From: Flavobacteriaceae bacterium LYZ1037
Lineage (GTDB): Bacteria; Bacteroidota; Bacteroidia; Flavobacteriales; Flavobacteriaceae
NCBI GenBank assembly: GCA_003144015.1
Contig: QFWS01000007.1
Span: 62,001-126,000 of the forward strand
Direction: 5' to 3'
DNA: 64,000 nt
The notes beneath the pieces were generated by a model. It made no database searches. It had not been told where the DNA came from and saw nothing but the letters and a program-made list of their open reading frames with translations. This document shows, piece by piece, positions 54,715 to 62,510 of the stretch. The first letter of the stretch is position 1. Each line of letters begins with the position of its first letter. The position numbers were made by a program, and so were the translations under genes.

Positions 54715-55281
54715 ATGGCAAGTACAAGTGATATTAGAAACGGATTATGTATCAGATATAATAACGATATTTATAAAATAATTGAATTTTTGCATGTAAA
54801 ACCAGGAAAAGGACCTGCTTTTGTTAGAACTAAAATGAAAAGTGTTACCAATGGAAAAGTGTTGGATAACACGTTTTCGGCTGGACATAAATTAGAAGAT
54901 GTTCGTGTGGAAACACATAAATTTCAATTTTTATATCATGATGGCGAATTTTACCATTTCATGAATACAGAAGACTATACACAAATTCGTTTGCTTGAAG
55001 CAGCTTTAGATAGAGCAGATTTAATGAAAGAAGGCGAAGTAGTAACAGTTCTTATCAATTCAGAAGACAACATGCCTCTATCGGTAGATATGCCAGCTAG
55101 TGTTATTTTAGAAGTCACACATACTGAGCCTGGAATTAAAGGGAACACAGCAACCAATGCAACAAAACCAGCAACGGTTGAAACTGGGGCTGAAGTAAAT
55201 GTGCCGTTGTTTATAAACGAAGGAGACAAGATTAAAATTGAAACAGAAAAGGGCACTTATAAAGAAAGAGTTAAAGAATAA
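54715..55281 (+). CDS. efp: Translation elongation factor P
   Basis: Rescues ribosomes stalled at proline runs. 188 residues with three OB-like domains; the first has KPGKGPAFVRTKMK, where a Lys (HVKPGKGP) is the position modified in other bacteria. The C-terminal signature is KIKIETEKGTYKERVKE. It sits inside the lipid A cluster, 48 bases after lpxA, as in other flavobacteria. Confidence 0.95.
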   Translation: MASTSDIRNGLCIRYNNDIYKIIEFLHVKPGKGPAFVRTKMKSVTNGKVLDNTFSAGHKLEDVRVETHKFQFLYHDGEFYHFMNTEDYTQIRLLEAALDRADLMKEGEVVTVLINSEDNMPLSVDMPASVILEVTHTEPGIKGNTATNATKPATVETGAEVNVPLFINEGDKIKIETEKGTYKERVKE

Positions 55282-55348
55282 CTAATTTAGCAGTTAACAG
55301 AATCAGATAATAATTGTAAAACCGAGACTGAAACTGAAAACTAAGCCT

Positions 55349-56284
55349 ATGAAGTTTCCAACGCCACATACTTTAGAACAAATATCTAAAATAATTGATT
55401 GTCAATTTTTAGGCGATGCCAATTTTCAAGTTTTAGGCATGAACGAAATCCATGTAGTGGAAGCAGGAGATATCGTTTTTGTGGATCACCCAAAATATTA
55501 CGATAAAGCTTTAGAGTCTGCTGCAACTATTGTTTTAATTAACAAGGAAGTCGCTTGTCCAGAAGGTAAAGCCCTGCTAATTAGTGACGATCCTTTTAGG
55601 GATTTCAATAAATTAACGCAACATTTTAAACCTTTTGTTCCTTCGATTTCAGCCATCTCAACTTCAGCTAAAATAGGAAAAAACACCATTATTCAACCTA
55701 ATAGTTTTATAGGCAATAATGTGGTAATTGGAGATAACTGTACTATCCATTCGAATGTGAGTATTTACGATGATACCGTAATTGGTAATCACGTAACCAT
55801 TCATGCAGGAACTGTATTAGGAGCTAGTGCTTTTTATTACAAAAATAGACCTGAAGGTTTCGATCAATTAAAATCCAGTGGAAGAGTTGTTATAAAAGAT
55901 CATGTAGATATTGGTGCATTATGTACCATAGATAAAGGAGTTACTGCAGATACAACCATTGGAGAAGGCTCAAAACTAGACAATCAAATTCAAGTTGGTC
56001 ATGATACGGTTATTGGTAAAAAATGCCTTATTGCATCTCAAGTTGGAATTGCAGGTTGTGTTATTATTGAAGACGAAGTCACCATCTGGGGACAGGTCGG
56101 TATAACTAGTGGAATTACAATTGGTAAAAAAGCAGTAATTTCAGCTCAATCTGGTGTTAGTAAATCTTTAGAAGGTGGTAAAAGTTATTTTGGCACACCA
56201 GCTGATGATTTTAGATCAAAATACAAAGAAATAGCTTCCATTAGGATGATTCCAGAGATTTTAGAGAAATTAAAAATTAAATAA
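55349..56284 (+). CDS. Second LpxD-like N-acyltransferase
   Basis: A 311-residue hexapeptide-repeat protein with the LpxD-like N-terminal domain and the catalytic His in LDNQIQVGHDTVIGKK. It keeps the LpxD fold but is shorter and more diverged than the copy at 51432, for instance TVLGASAFYYKNRPEGF in place of the usual ADGFGF loop. It may use a different acyl chain or have taken up a related role. It is abutted by the next gene with no gap, so the two are coupled. Confidence 0.85.
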   Translation: MKFPTPHTLEQISKIIDCQFLGDANFQVLGMNEIHVVEAGDIVFVDHPKYYDKALESAATIVLINKEVACPEGKALLISDDPFRDFNKLTQHFKPFVPSISAISTSAKIGKNTIIQPNSFIGNNVVIGDNCTIHSNVSIYDDTVIGNHVTIHAGTVLGASAFYYKNRPEGFDQLKSSGRVVIKDHVDIGALCTIDKGVTADTTIGEGSKLDNQIQVGHDTVIGKKCLIASQVGIAGCVIIEDEVTIWGQVGITSGITIGKKAVISAQSGVSKSLEGGKSYFGTPADDFRSKYKEIASIRMIPEILEKLKIK

Positions 56285-56692
56285 ATGAGCCCTAAAGAAA
56301 TAGTAAAACAATTTTATGAATACAATTTAGTTGAGAATAAAATTGCTGTTGAAAAATATTTTCATGAGAATTGTGAATTACATTGGAATAGCAGTAAAGG
56401 ATTTCAATTATTGGATTTTGAAGATATTCAAGCCTTCTTTAATAATGTTAATGACACCTACTTTAATCTAAGATCAGAAATTAGTCACTTACTTCAAGAT
56501 GCAGATTTTGTTACTACTAGATATACTGTTTATGCTAGAACAATTGAAAATCCAGATGAAGAAATTCCTTTAGCACATTATATAAGCATATGGGAGTTAA
56601 AAGATGGTAAATTGTTTAAAGGTCATCAAATAAGTCAATTAGCAGATGATGATGCCATTCAAGCCAATTCTTTTTCAGAAATTAAAGTTTAA
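56285..56692 (+). CDS. SnoaL-like (NTF2 fold) small protein
   Basis: A 135-residue cytoplasmic protein. The pattern IVKQFYEYNLVENKIAVEKYFHENCELHWNS, followed by a beta-sheet rich part ending WELKDGKLFKGHQISQ, is typical of the SnoaL/NTF2 ketosteroid-isomerase-like fold. No catalytic residues can be assigned with confidence. It starts at the base after the LpxD-like stop, so it is probably cotranslated. Confidence 0.8.
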   Translation: MSPKEIVKQFYEYNLVENKIAVEKYFHENCELHWNSSKGFQLLDFEDIQAFFNNVNDTYFNLRSEISHLLQDADFVTTRYTVYARTIENPDEEIPLAHYISIWELKDGKLFKGHQISQLADDDAIQANSFSEIKV

Positions 56693-56720
56693 ATTACTTT
56701 ATAAATAGCAGTTAAAAACT

Positions 56721-56728
56721 TACTTTTG
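56721..56728 (+). promoter_or_regulatory. Predicted -7 promoter box (TACTTTTG) for sucD
   Basis: It matches TAnnTTTG followed by C, 34 bases before the sucD ATG. Confidence 0.5.
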
Positions 56729-56761
56729 CAACGTTTTAAAAACATAAAAAATTAATCGATA

Positions 56762-57634
56762 ATGAGCGTTTTAGTTAATAAAGATTCAAAAATAATAGTA
56801 CAAGGTTTCACAGGAAGTGAAGGAACATTTCATGCAGGTCAAATGATAGAGTATGGAACGAATGTTGTTGGTGGTGTTACACCAGGAAAAGGAGGACAAA
56901 CACATTTAGACAGACCCGTTTTTAATACAGTTCAAGAAGCTGTAGAACAAGCAGGTGCAGATACAACTATTATATTTGTACCACCAGCTTTTGCAGCAGA
57001 TGCCATTATGGAAGCTGCAGATGCAGGAATTAAAGTTATTATAACCATTACAGAAGGTATTCCTGTTGGAGATATGATTAAAGCTGCAGACTATATTAAA
57101 AATAGAGACTGTAGGTTAATTGGGCCTAACTGTCCAGGAGTTATTACTCCAGGTGAAGCTAAAGTTGGTATCATGCCAGGTTTTGTTTTCAAAAAAGGAA
57201 AAGTAGGGATTGTTTCTAAATCGGGTACTTTAACTTATGAAGCAGCAGATCAAGTAGTAAAACAAGGATTGGGCATTACAACTGCAATAGGTATTGGTGG
57301 AGATCCAATTATTGGAACAACAACCAAAGAAGCTGTGGAATTATTAATTAACGATCCAGAAACTGAAGCTGTAGTAATGATTGGTGAAATTGGTGGTCAA
57401 TTGGAAGCAGATGCTGCTAATTGGTATAAAGCTAGCGGATCTAAAAAACCTATTATTGGCTTTATTGCTGGTGAAACTGCTCCTGCTGGTCGTACCATGG
57501 GTCACGCTGGGGCTATAGTTGGTGGTAGTGATGATACGGCTCAAGCAAAAAAGAAAATTATGAGAGCTTGTGGAATTCACGTAGTCGATTCACCTGCTGA
57601 AATTGGTAAAAAAGTAAAAGAAGTTTTAGGATAA
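56762..57634 (+). CDS. sucD: Succinyl-CoA synthetase alpha subunit
   Basis: TCA-cycle enzyme: succinyl-CoA to succinate with nucleotide triphosphate formation. 290 residues; CoA-binding [18 protein letters not shown] at the start and the phospho-His in [16 protein letters not shown]. The beta subunit gene is not in the window, as is common in flavobacteria where sucC is separate. It has its own promoter-like box and a terminator. Confidence 0.95.
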   Translation: MSVLVNKDSKIIVQGFTGSEGTFHAGQMIEYGTNVVGGVTPGKGGQTHLDRPVFNTVQEAVEQAGADTTIIFVPPAFAADAIMEAADAGIKVIITITEGIPVGDMIKAADYIKNRDCRLIGPNCPGVITPGEAKVGIMPGFVFKKGKVGIVSKSGTLTYEAADQVVKQGLGITTAIGIGGDPIIGTTTKEAVELLINDPETEAVVMIGEIGGQLEADAANWYKASGSKKPIIGFIAGETAPAGRTMGHAGAIVGGSDDTAQAKKKIMRACGIHVVDSPAEIGKKVKEVLG

Positions 57635-57654
57635 AATCTTGTTTACATATAAAT

Positions 57655-57689
57655 AAACCTCATAAATTCATCTTAATTTTATGAGGTTT
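57655..57689 (+). terminator. Rho-independent terminator after sucD
   Basis: A 12-bp perfect stem (AAACCTCATAAA and complement) with an 11-nt loop and a following T7 run. Confidence 0.85.
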
Positions 57690-57715
57690 TTTTATTTCAT
57701 ATTACTTCTTATCGC

Positions 57716-57723
57716 TATATTTG
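57716..57723 (+). promoter_or_regulatory. Predicted -7 promoter box (TATATTTG) for fabG
   Basis: It matches TAnnTTTG 70 bases before the fabG ATG. No clear -33 box is visible at the normal spacing. Confidence 0.45.
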
Positions 57724-57793
57724 ATACTAGAAATCAACCAAACGAATCAACCATTTCGTACAATTGTGTTATTCGTACCAAAAATATATTAGA

Positions 57794-58540
57794 ATGAAAT
57801 TATTAGATGGAAAAACAGCCATTATTACTGGAGCAAGTCGAGGAATAGGCAAAGGTATTGCACAGGTTTTTGCTAAACAAGGTGCTAATGTAGCATTTAC
57901 TTATAGTTCGTCTGTAGAAGCAGCTAATGAATTGGAAAATGAATTAAATGCACTTGGTGTTAAAGCTAAAGGATATAAAAGTAATGCAGCCGATTTTAAA
58001 GAAGCTCAAGAATTAGCAGATGCTGTAGTAGCTGAATTTGGTGCCATAGATATTTTAATTAATAATGCAGGAATCACAAAAGACAATTTATTGATGCGTA
58101 TTTCAGAAGAAGATTTTGATACCGTTATTGAAGTTAACTTAAAATCTGTTTTTAATATGACCAAAGCTGTACAACGTACGATGTTAAAACAGCGTAATGG
58201 TTCTATTATTAATATGAGTTCTGTAGTAGGTGTAAAAGGAAATGCTGGACAGACTAATTATGCAGCTTCTAAAGCAGGAATTATTGGTTTTTCAAAATCT
58301 GTAGCCTTAGAATTAGGTTCAAGAAATATTAGAAGTAATGTGATTGCTCCAGGTTTTATTGAAACTGAAATGACAGCAAAATTAGATGAAGCTACTGTAA
58401 AAGGATGGCGAGACGCTATTCCATTAAAACGTGGAGGATCACCTGAAGATATTGCTAATGTTTGTGTATTTTTAGCTAGTGATATGAGTTCTTATATTAC
58501 AGGGCAAACCATCCATGTAGATGGTGGTATGCTAACTTAA
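57794..58540 (+). CDS. fabG: 3-Oxoacyl-ACP reductase FabG
   Basis: SDR enzyme reducing 3-oxoacyl-ACP in fatty-acid synthesis. Rossmann motif TGASRGIGKGIAQ, NNAG, catalytic Ser-Tyr-Lys in SSVVGVKGNAGQTNYAASKAG, and the C-terminal ITGQTIHVDGGM. The ATG at 57794 gives 248 residues, the family length; a TTG at 57764 would add ten residues that do not fit. Followed 8 bases later by the VWA-like membrane protein gene. Confidence 0.95.
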   Translation: MKLLDGKTAIITGASRGIGKGIAQVFAKQGANVAFTYSSSVEAANELENELNALGVKAKGYKSNAADFKEAQELADAVVAEFGAIDILINNAGITKDNLLMRISEEDFDTVIEVNLKSVFNMTKAVQRTMLKQRNGSIINMSSVVGVKGNAGQTNYAASKAGIIGFSKSVALELGSRNIRSNVIAPGFIETEMTAKLDEATVKGWRDAIPLKRGGSPEDIANVCVFLASDMSSYITGQTIHVDGGMLT

Positions 58541-58548
58541 AATTATAC

Positions 58549-60582
58549 ATGCAAACAGAAACAATTTTATATATAATATTATCTGGAATTATAGCGCTAT
58601 TCGTAGCGCTTTTTCAGTATAAATATAAAGTGAAACAGCGCTCGAATCGGCAAATTATTTTGGCTACTCTAAGGTTTGTAACTGTTTTTTCATTATTGCT
58701 TTTACTTATAAATCCTAAATACGAAATTCAAAGTGTTTATCTAGAAAAACCAAATTTGGTAGTAGCTGTAGATAATTCAAACTCTATAGCTTATTTAAAA
58801 CAAGATGCGAATGCTTTGACTGCTTTAGAAAATATCACTTCTAATGCAGAAATTAATAATAAATTCAATGTGCAAACCTATGCCTTCGGAAAACAAGTAA
58901 AACAGTCTGATTCCATTACTTTTAATGAAGAGCAAACCAACCTTGATAAGGTGTTCCATGAGTTCAATCAAATATATAATCAAACTGTTTCTCCAACAGT
59001 TTTAATAACCGATGGGAACCAAACTATTGGGAACGATTATGTGTTTTCTGCAGCCAAATACAAACAACCCGTTTATTCAGTAATACTTGGAGATTCAACA
59101 GTTTACTCAGATCTAAAAATCCAACAGTTAAATGTGAATAGATATGCCTATTTAAAGAATAAATTTCCGGTAGAAATTATTTTGGTATATCATGGAGAAG
59201 AAGCTATAAACTCTGTGTTTAGAGTAAGAAGTGGATTAGCAACAGTTTTTTCTGAAAAAGTAAATTTTACCAAAGAAAATAATTCTCGAATATTAAATTT
59301 TTATTTGCCAGCCAATCAGGTTGGAGTTCATACCTATAAAGCGATTTTAGAACCTTTAGATAACGAAAAAAATACAGTAAATAATCAGAAGGATTTTGCT
59401 GTAGAGGTGATAGATCAAAAAACGAATGTTGCTATAGTGTCTGAAATATTACATCCAGATATAGGTGCTCTTAAAAAAAGTATCGAGGCTAATGAACAAC
59501 GACAAGTCGAAATTTTAAAACCTATTAATTATTTAAATAAACATAATGATTTTCAATTAGTTATATTATATCAGCCAAATAATAACTTTAATTCTGTATT
59601 TGAACATTTAAAAAGTACAAATAGCAATTATTTTTTGATTTCAGGAACAAAAACCAACTGGAGATATTTAAATAGCCTCGACTTAAATGTCACTCACGAA
59701 ATCACTAATCAAACCGAGGATTACCAAGCAGTTTTAAATTCAGGGTTTTCAAATTTTATTGTTGAAGATTTAGAGTTTGAATCGTTTCCACCTTTGAAAT
59801 CTAGTTTTGGTGAAGCCCAGTTTAAAATACCATTTCAATCCATTTTATATAAAAAAGTTGGAAATTATGCTACAGAAAATAGCTTACTAGCCACTTTAGA
59901 GCAAAATGGTACGAGAAAAGCTGTATTGTTTGGAGAAAACATTTGGCAATGGCGAGCACACAGCTATTTAATCGATAAGTCTTTCAATAATTTTGATAAT
60001 TTTATTGGAAAATTAGTTCAATATTTAGCTTCTACTGAAAGAAAAACCAGACTAAATGTGGATTATAAGTCTTTCTATGAAGGAAATTCAAGTGTGCTAA
60101 TAAAAGCGCAGTTCTTTAATAAGAATTATGAATTCGATTCCAAGGAATCTCTTTCAATAATAGTAACTAATAAGGTTTCTAAAGAAACCAAAAGCTTTCC
60201 ATTTATTTTAAAAAACAATTACTATCAAGTAGATTTAAGTAACTTGTCTGCTTCCGAATACGACTTTACTGTAAATGCTGCCAACGAAAAAATATCTAAA
60301 TCTGGAAGTTTTAGAATCTTGGAATATAATATTGAACAGCAGTTCTTAAATGCGAATTTTGAAAAACTTCAACAACTTGCAAAATCTAATAACGGAAATA
60401 GTTATTTCGCAACAAATAGCAATAATTTAATTAACGATATTTTACAAGATGAAAGGTACAAACCAATCCAAAAGAGCCATAAAAATGTTGTACCTTTGAT
60501 CGACTGGAAATATCTTCTAGCATTAATTGTTTTTTGCCTATCGGCAGAATGGTTTATTAGAAAATATAACGGATTAATTTAA
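58549..60582 (+). CDS. Large membrane protein with VWA-like domain (BatA-like), function unknown
   Basis: 677 residues. Two N-terminal helices (about 5-20 and 40-55), a VWA-like segment with the metal motif VAVDNSNS near residue 75 and LITDGNQTIG near residue 155, a long surface-exposed beta-rich region, and one C-terminal helix (YLLALIVFCLSAEWFI). Similar architectures are found in Bacteroidetes membrane proteins near batABCDE. The partner genes are not in this window. It lies between fabG and the prohibitin-like gene, with gaps under 10 bases. Confidence 0.78.
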   Translation: MQTETILYIILSGIIALFVALFQYKYKVKQRSNRQIILATLRFVTVFSLLLLLINPKYEIQSVYLEKPNLVVAVDNSNSIAYLKQDANALTALENITSNAEINNKFNVQTYAFGKQVKQSDSITFNEEQTNLDKVFHEFNQIYNQTVSPTVLITDGNQTIGNDYVFSAAKYKQPVYSVILGDSTVYSDLKIQQLNVNRYAYLKNKFPVEIILVYHGEEAINSVFRVRSGLATVFSEKVNFTKENNSRILNFYLPANQVGVHTYKAILEPLDNEKNTVNNQKDFAVEVIDQKTNVAIVSEILHPDIGALKKSIEANEQRQVEILKPINYLNKHNDFQLVILYQPNNNFNSVFEHLKSTNSNYFLISGTKTNWRYLNSLDLNVTHEITNQTEDYQAVLNSGFSNFIVEDLEFESFPPLKSSFGEAQFKIPFQSILYKKVGNYATENSLLATLEQNGTRKAVLFGENIWQWRAHSYLIDKSFNNFDNFIGKLVQYLASTERKTRLNVDYKSFYEGNSSVLIKAQFFNKNYEFDSKESLSIIVTNKVSKETKSFPFILKNNYYQVDLSNLSASEYDFTVNAANEKISKSGSFRILEYNIEQQFLNANFEKLQQLAKSNNGNSYFATNSNNLINDILQDERYKPIQKSHKNVVPLIDWKYLLALIVFCLSAEWFIRKYNGLI

Positions 60583-60591
60583 AAAAAAAAC

Positions 60592-61407
60592 ATGGAAAAA
60601 TTACCAAAAATTGCTTTACCTACTATCATTATTGCTATAGTACTTGTTATTTTACTTGCTAAATCTGCTGTGACCATTGGTTCTGGAGAAGCAGGTGTTT
60701 TATATAAAACGTTCGATAATGGAGTCGTTACAGACCAACCACCTTTAGGTGAAGGATTTCATATTGTAGCACCTTGGAATAAGGTATTTATTTACGAAGT
60801 AAGACAACAAGAGATTCTAGAGAGAATGAGTGTATTATCGTCTAATGGATTAGATATTAAATTAGAAGCCTCAATTTGGTTTCAGCCAGATTTTGCTCAA
60901 TTAGGAAAATTACACCAAGAAAAAAGTGAAATGTATAAAGAGCGTGTATTATTACCAGCTATTCGTTCGGCAGCAAGAAGTGTTGTAGGACGTTATACGC
61001 CAGAACAGTTGTATTCAAGTAAGCGTGATGCTATTCAACAAGAAATTTTTGAAGAAACTAAAAAAATTGTCGAAGATCAATATGTTCAATTAAATGAGGT
61101 TTTAGTTAGAGATGTTACTTTACCACCAACTATTAAAGAGGCTATTGAACGTAAATTAAAACAAGAGCAAGAATCTTTAGAATATGAGTTTAGATTAGTT
61201 ACAGCAGCTAAAGAAGCTCAAAAAGTAATTATTGAAGCAGAAGGTAAAGCAGAATCTAACAGAATTTTAAGCGCTTCTCTTACTGATAAAATCTTACAGG
61301 ATAAAGGGATTGATGCAACCGTTAAATTATCAGAATCTCCTAACAGTAAAGTTATTGTTATTGGTTCTGGAGACTCTGGAATGCCTTTAATACTTGGGAA
61401 TCAATAA
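60592..61407 (+). CDS. Prohibitin/SPFH-family membrane protein
   Basis: 271 residues. An N-terminal helix (IALPTIIIAIVLVILLA, about 6-22) anchors it; the SPFH/band-7 domain follows (about 30-200), and the coiled-coil part EAQKVIIEAEGKAESNR is typical. These proteins form large rings at membranes and control proteases such as FtsH. Clearly a real gene; the precise client is unknown. It begins 9 bases after the VWA-like gene. Confidence 0.93.
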   Translation: MEKLPKIALPTIIIAIVLVILLAKSAVTIGSGEAGVLYKTFDNGVVTDQPPLGEGFHIVAPWNKVFIYEVRQQEILERMSVLSSNGLDIKLEASIWFQPDFAQLGKLHQEKSEMYKERVLLPAIRSAARSVVGRYTPEQLYSSKRDAIQQEIFEETKKIVEDQYVQLNEVLVRDVTLPPTIKEAIERKLKQEQESLEYEFRLVTAAKEAQKVIIEAEGKAESNRILSASLTDKILQDKGIDATVKLSESPNSKVIVIGSGDSGMPLILGNQ

Positions 61408-61448
61408 AAAAAATAATATTTATTTAGGAATTGTAATTAATTATTTAC

Positions 61449-61456
61449 AATCTTTG
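61449..61456 (+). promoter_or_regulatory. Possible -7 box (AATCTTTG) of the his operon
   Basis: It has one mismatch to TAnnTTTG (A for the first T) and lies 18 bases before the leader ATG at 61475. A TTG at 61431-61433 could be the -33 element, though its spacing is shorter than usual. Confidence 0.35.
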
Positions 61457-61474
61457 TACTCACAAATAAGAAAC

Positions 61475-61531
61475 ATGACTTTTATTCAATTACATCATCA
61501 TCATTTTCATTCTGGCACTCAAGCGAGCTGA
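61475..61531 (+). CDS. hisL: Histidine operon leader peptide (18 aa)
   Basis: The frame encodes MTFIQLHHHHFHSGTQAS and then TGA. Five of 18 residues are His, four of them consecutive (61493-61504) and one at 61508. This is the standard look of a his leader peptide (E. coli HisL has seven consecutive His). It lies 121 bases before hisG, right before a strong terminator. The last codons ACT CAA GCG (61517-61525) pair with the terminator's 5' arm. The function is control by ribosome stalling, not a product of its own. Confidence 0.85.
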   Translation: MTFIQLHHHHFHSGTQAS

Positions 61532-61575
61532 AAATGTATTGAATAAAATCAACATATTTAAAAACCCGTTTGAGT
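61517..61575 (+). promoter_or_regulatory. Candidate antiterminator of the his attenuator
   Basis: ACTCAAGCG at 61517-61525 pairs with CGTTTGAGT at 61567-61575, nine consecutive pairs with one G-U. The second segment includes the 3' half of the terminator's 5' arm, so the two hairpins exclude each other. A ribosome at the leader stop would cover 61517-61525, while one stalled at the first His codons would leave it free. Confidence 0.65.
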
Positions 61576-61593
61576 AAATCAAACGGGTTTTTT
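61561..61593 (+). terminator. Attenuator terminator before hisG
   Basis: A 13-bp perfect stem (AAAACCCGTTTGA and complement) with loop GTAAA, followed by a T-rich run ending in TTT. It stands 60 bases before hisG and after no full-size gene of its own operon, which fits a conditional terminator. Confidence 0.88.
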
Positions 61594-61652
61594 ATTTCTT
61601 AAAAGTAGAAATTTCTTTCCAAAAGATTTACTCAAACATATTTAAACAAACA

Positions 61653-62510
61653 ATGAGTAAATTAAAAATTGCAGTGCAAAAATCTGGTCGTCTTCATGAA
61701 GACTCCATGAAATTACTTAAAGATGTTGGTATTTCTATCGATAATGGTAGAGACCAACTAAAAGCATCAGCCAAAAACTTTCCTATTGAGGTTTTTTATT
61801 TACGAAATGGAGATATCCCACAATACTTAAGAGATGGTGTTGTAGATGCTGCCATTATTGGTGAAAATATTTTATTTGAAAAAGGAAACGATATTCCTAT
61901 TACAGAAAAATTAGGCTTTTCGAACTGTAAAGTATCTCTTGCTGTTCCAAAATCTTCAACCTATAAATCGATTCAGGATTTACAAGGCAAGCGTATTGCT
62001 ACTTCTTATCCCAATACGGTTAATCAGTATCTAATTAAAAATAAGATTGAAGCACAACTTCATATCATTAATGGTTCCGTAGAAATAGCGCCAAATATTG
62101 GTCTTGCTGATGCTATTGTAGATATTGTTTCAAGTGGTAGCACCTTATTTAAAAATAACTTGAAGGAAGTAGAAGTGCTATTACAGTCTGAAGCGGTTTT
62201 AGCTGTATCACCTTTAATTTCTAGAGAAAATCTAGAGATTCTAAATAAATTGAAGTTTCGCTTTCAATCGGTTTTAAAAGGAAGGCAATCTAAATATGTG
62301 CTTTTAAATGCTCCCAACGATAGAATTCAAGATATAATTAATATCCTTCCAGGAATGAAAAGCCCAACAGTTCTACCATTAGCTGAAACAGGTTGGAGTT
62401 CATTACATTCAGTCATTAACAAAAATGATTTTTGGCACATAATAGACGAATTAAAACTTCAAGGAGCTCAAGGAATTTTAGTTTGTCCAATTGAAAATAT
62501 GGTTATATGA
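61653..62510 (+). CDS. hisG: ATP phosphoribosyltransferase, long form
   Basis: First step of histidine synthesis. 285 residues include the catalytic domains (KLKIAVQKSGRLHEDS; the PRPP-binding VDAIVDIVSSGSTL) and the C-terminal HisG_C regulatory domain (about 210-285) that binds histidine, so the enzyme is feedback-inhibited. No HisZ is needed. The gene overlaps hisD by 4 bases (ATGA). Confidence 0.96.
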   Translation: MSKLKIAVQKSGRLHEDSMKLLKDVGISIDNGRDQLKASAKNFPIEVFYLRNGDIPQYLRDGVVDAAIIGENILFEKGNDIPITEKLGFSNCKVSLAVPKSSTYKSIQDLQGKRIATSYPNTVNQYLIKNKIEAQLHIINGSVEIAPNIGLADAIVDIVSSGSTLFKNNLKEVEVLLQSEAVLAVSPLISRENLEILNKLKFRFQSVLKGRQSKYVLLNAPNDRIQDIINILPGMKSPTVLPLAETGWSSLHSVINKNDFWHIIDELKLQGAQGILVCPIENMVI

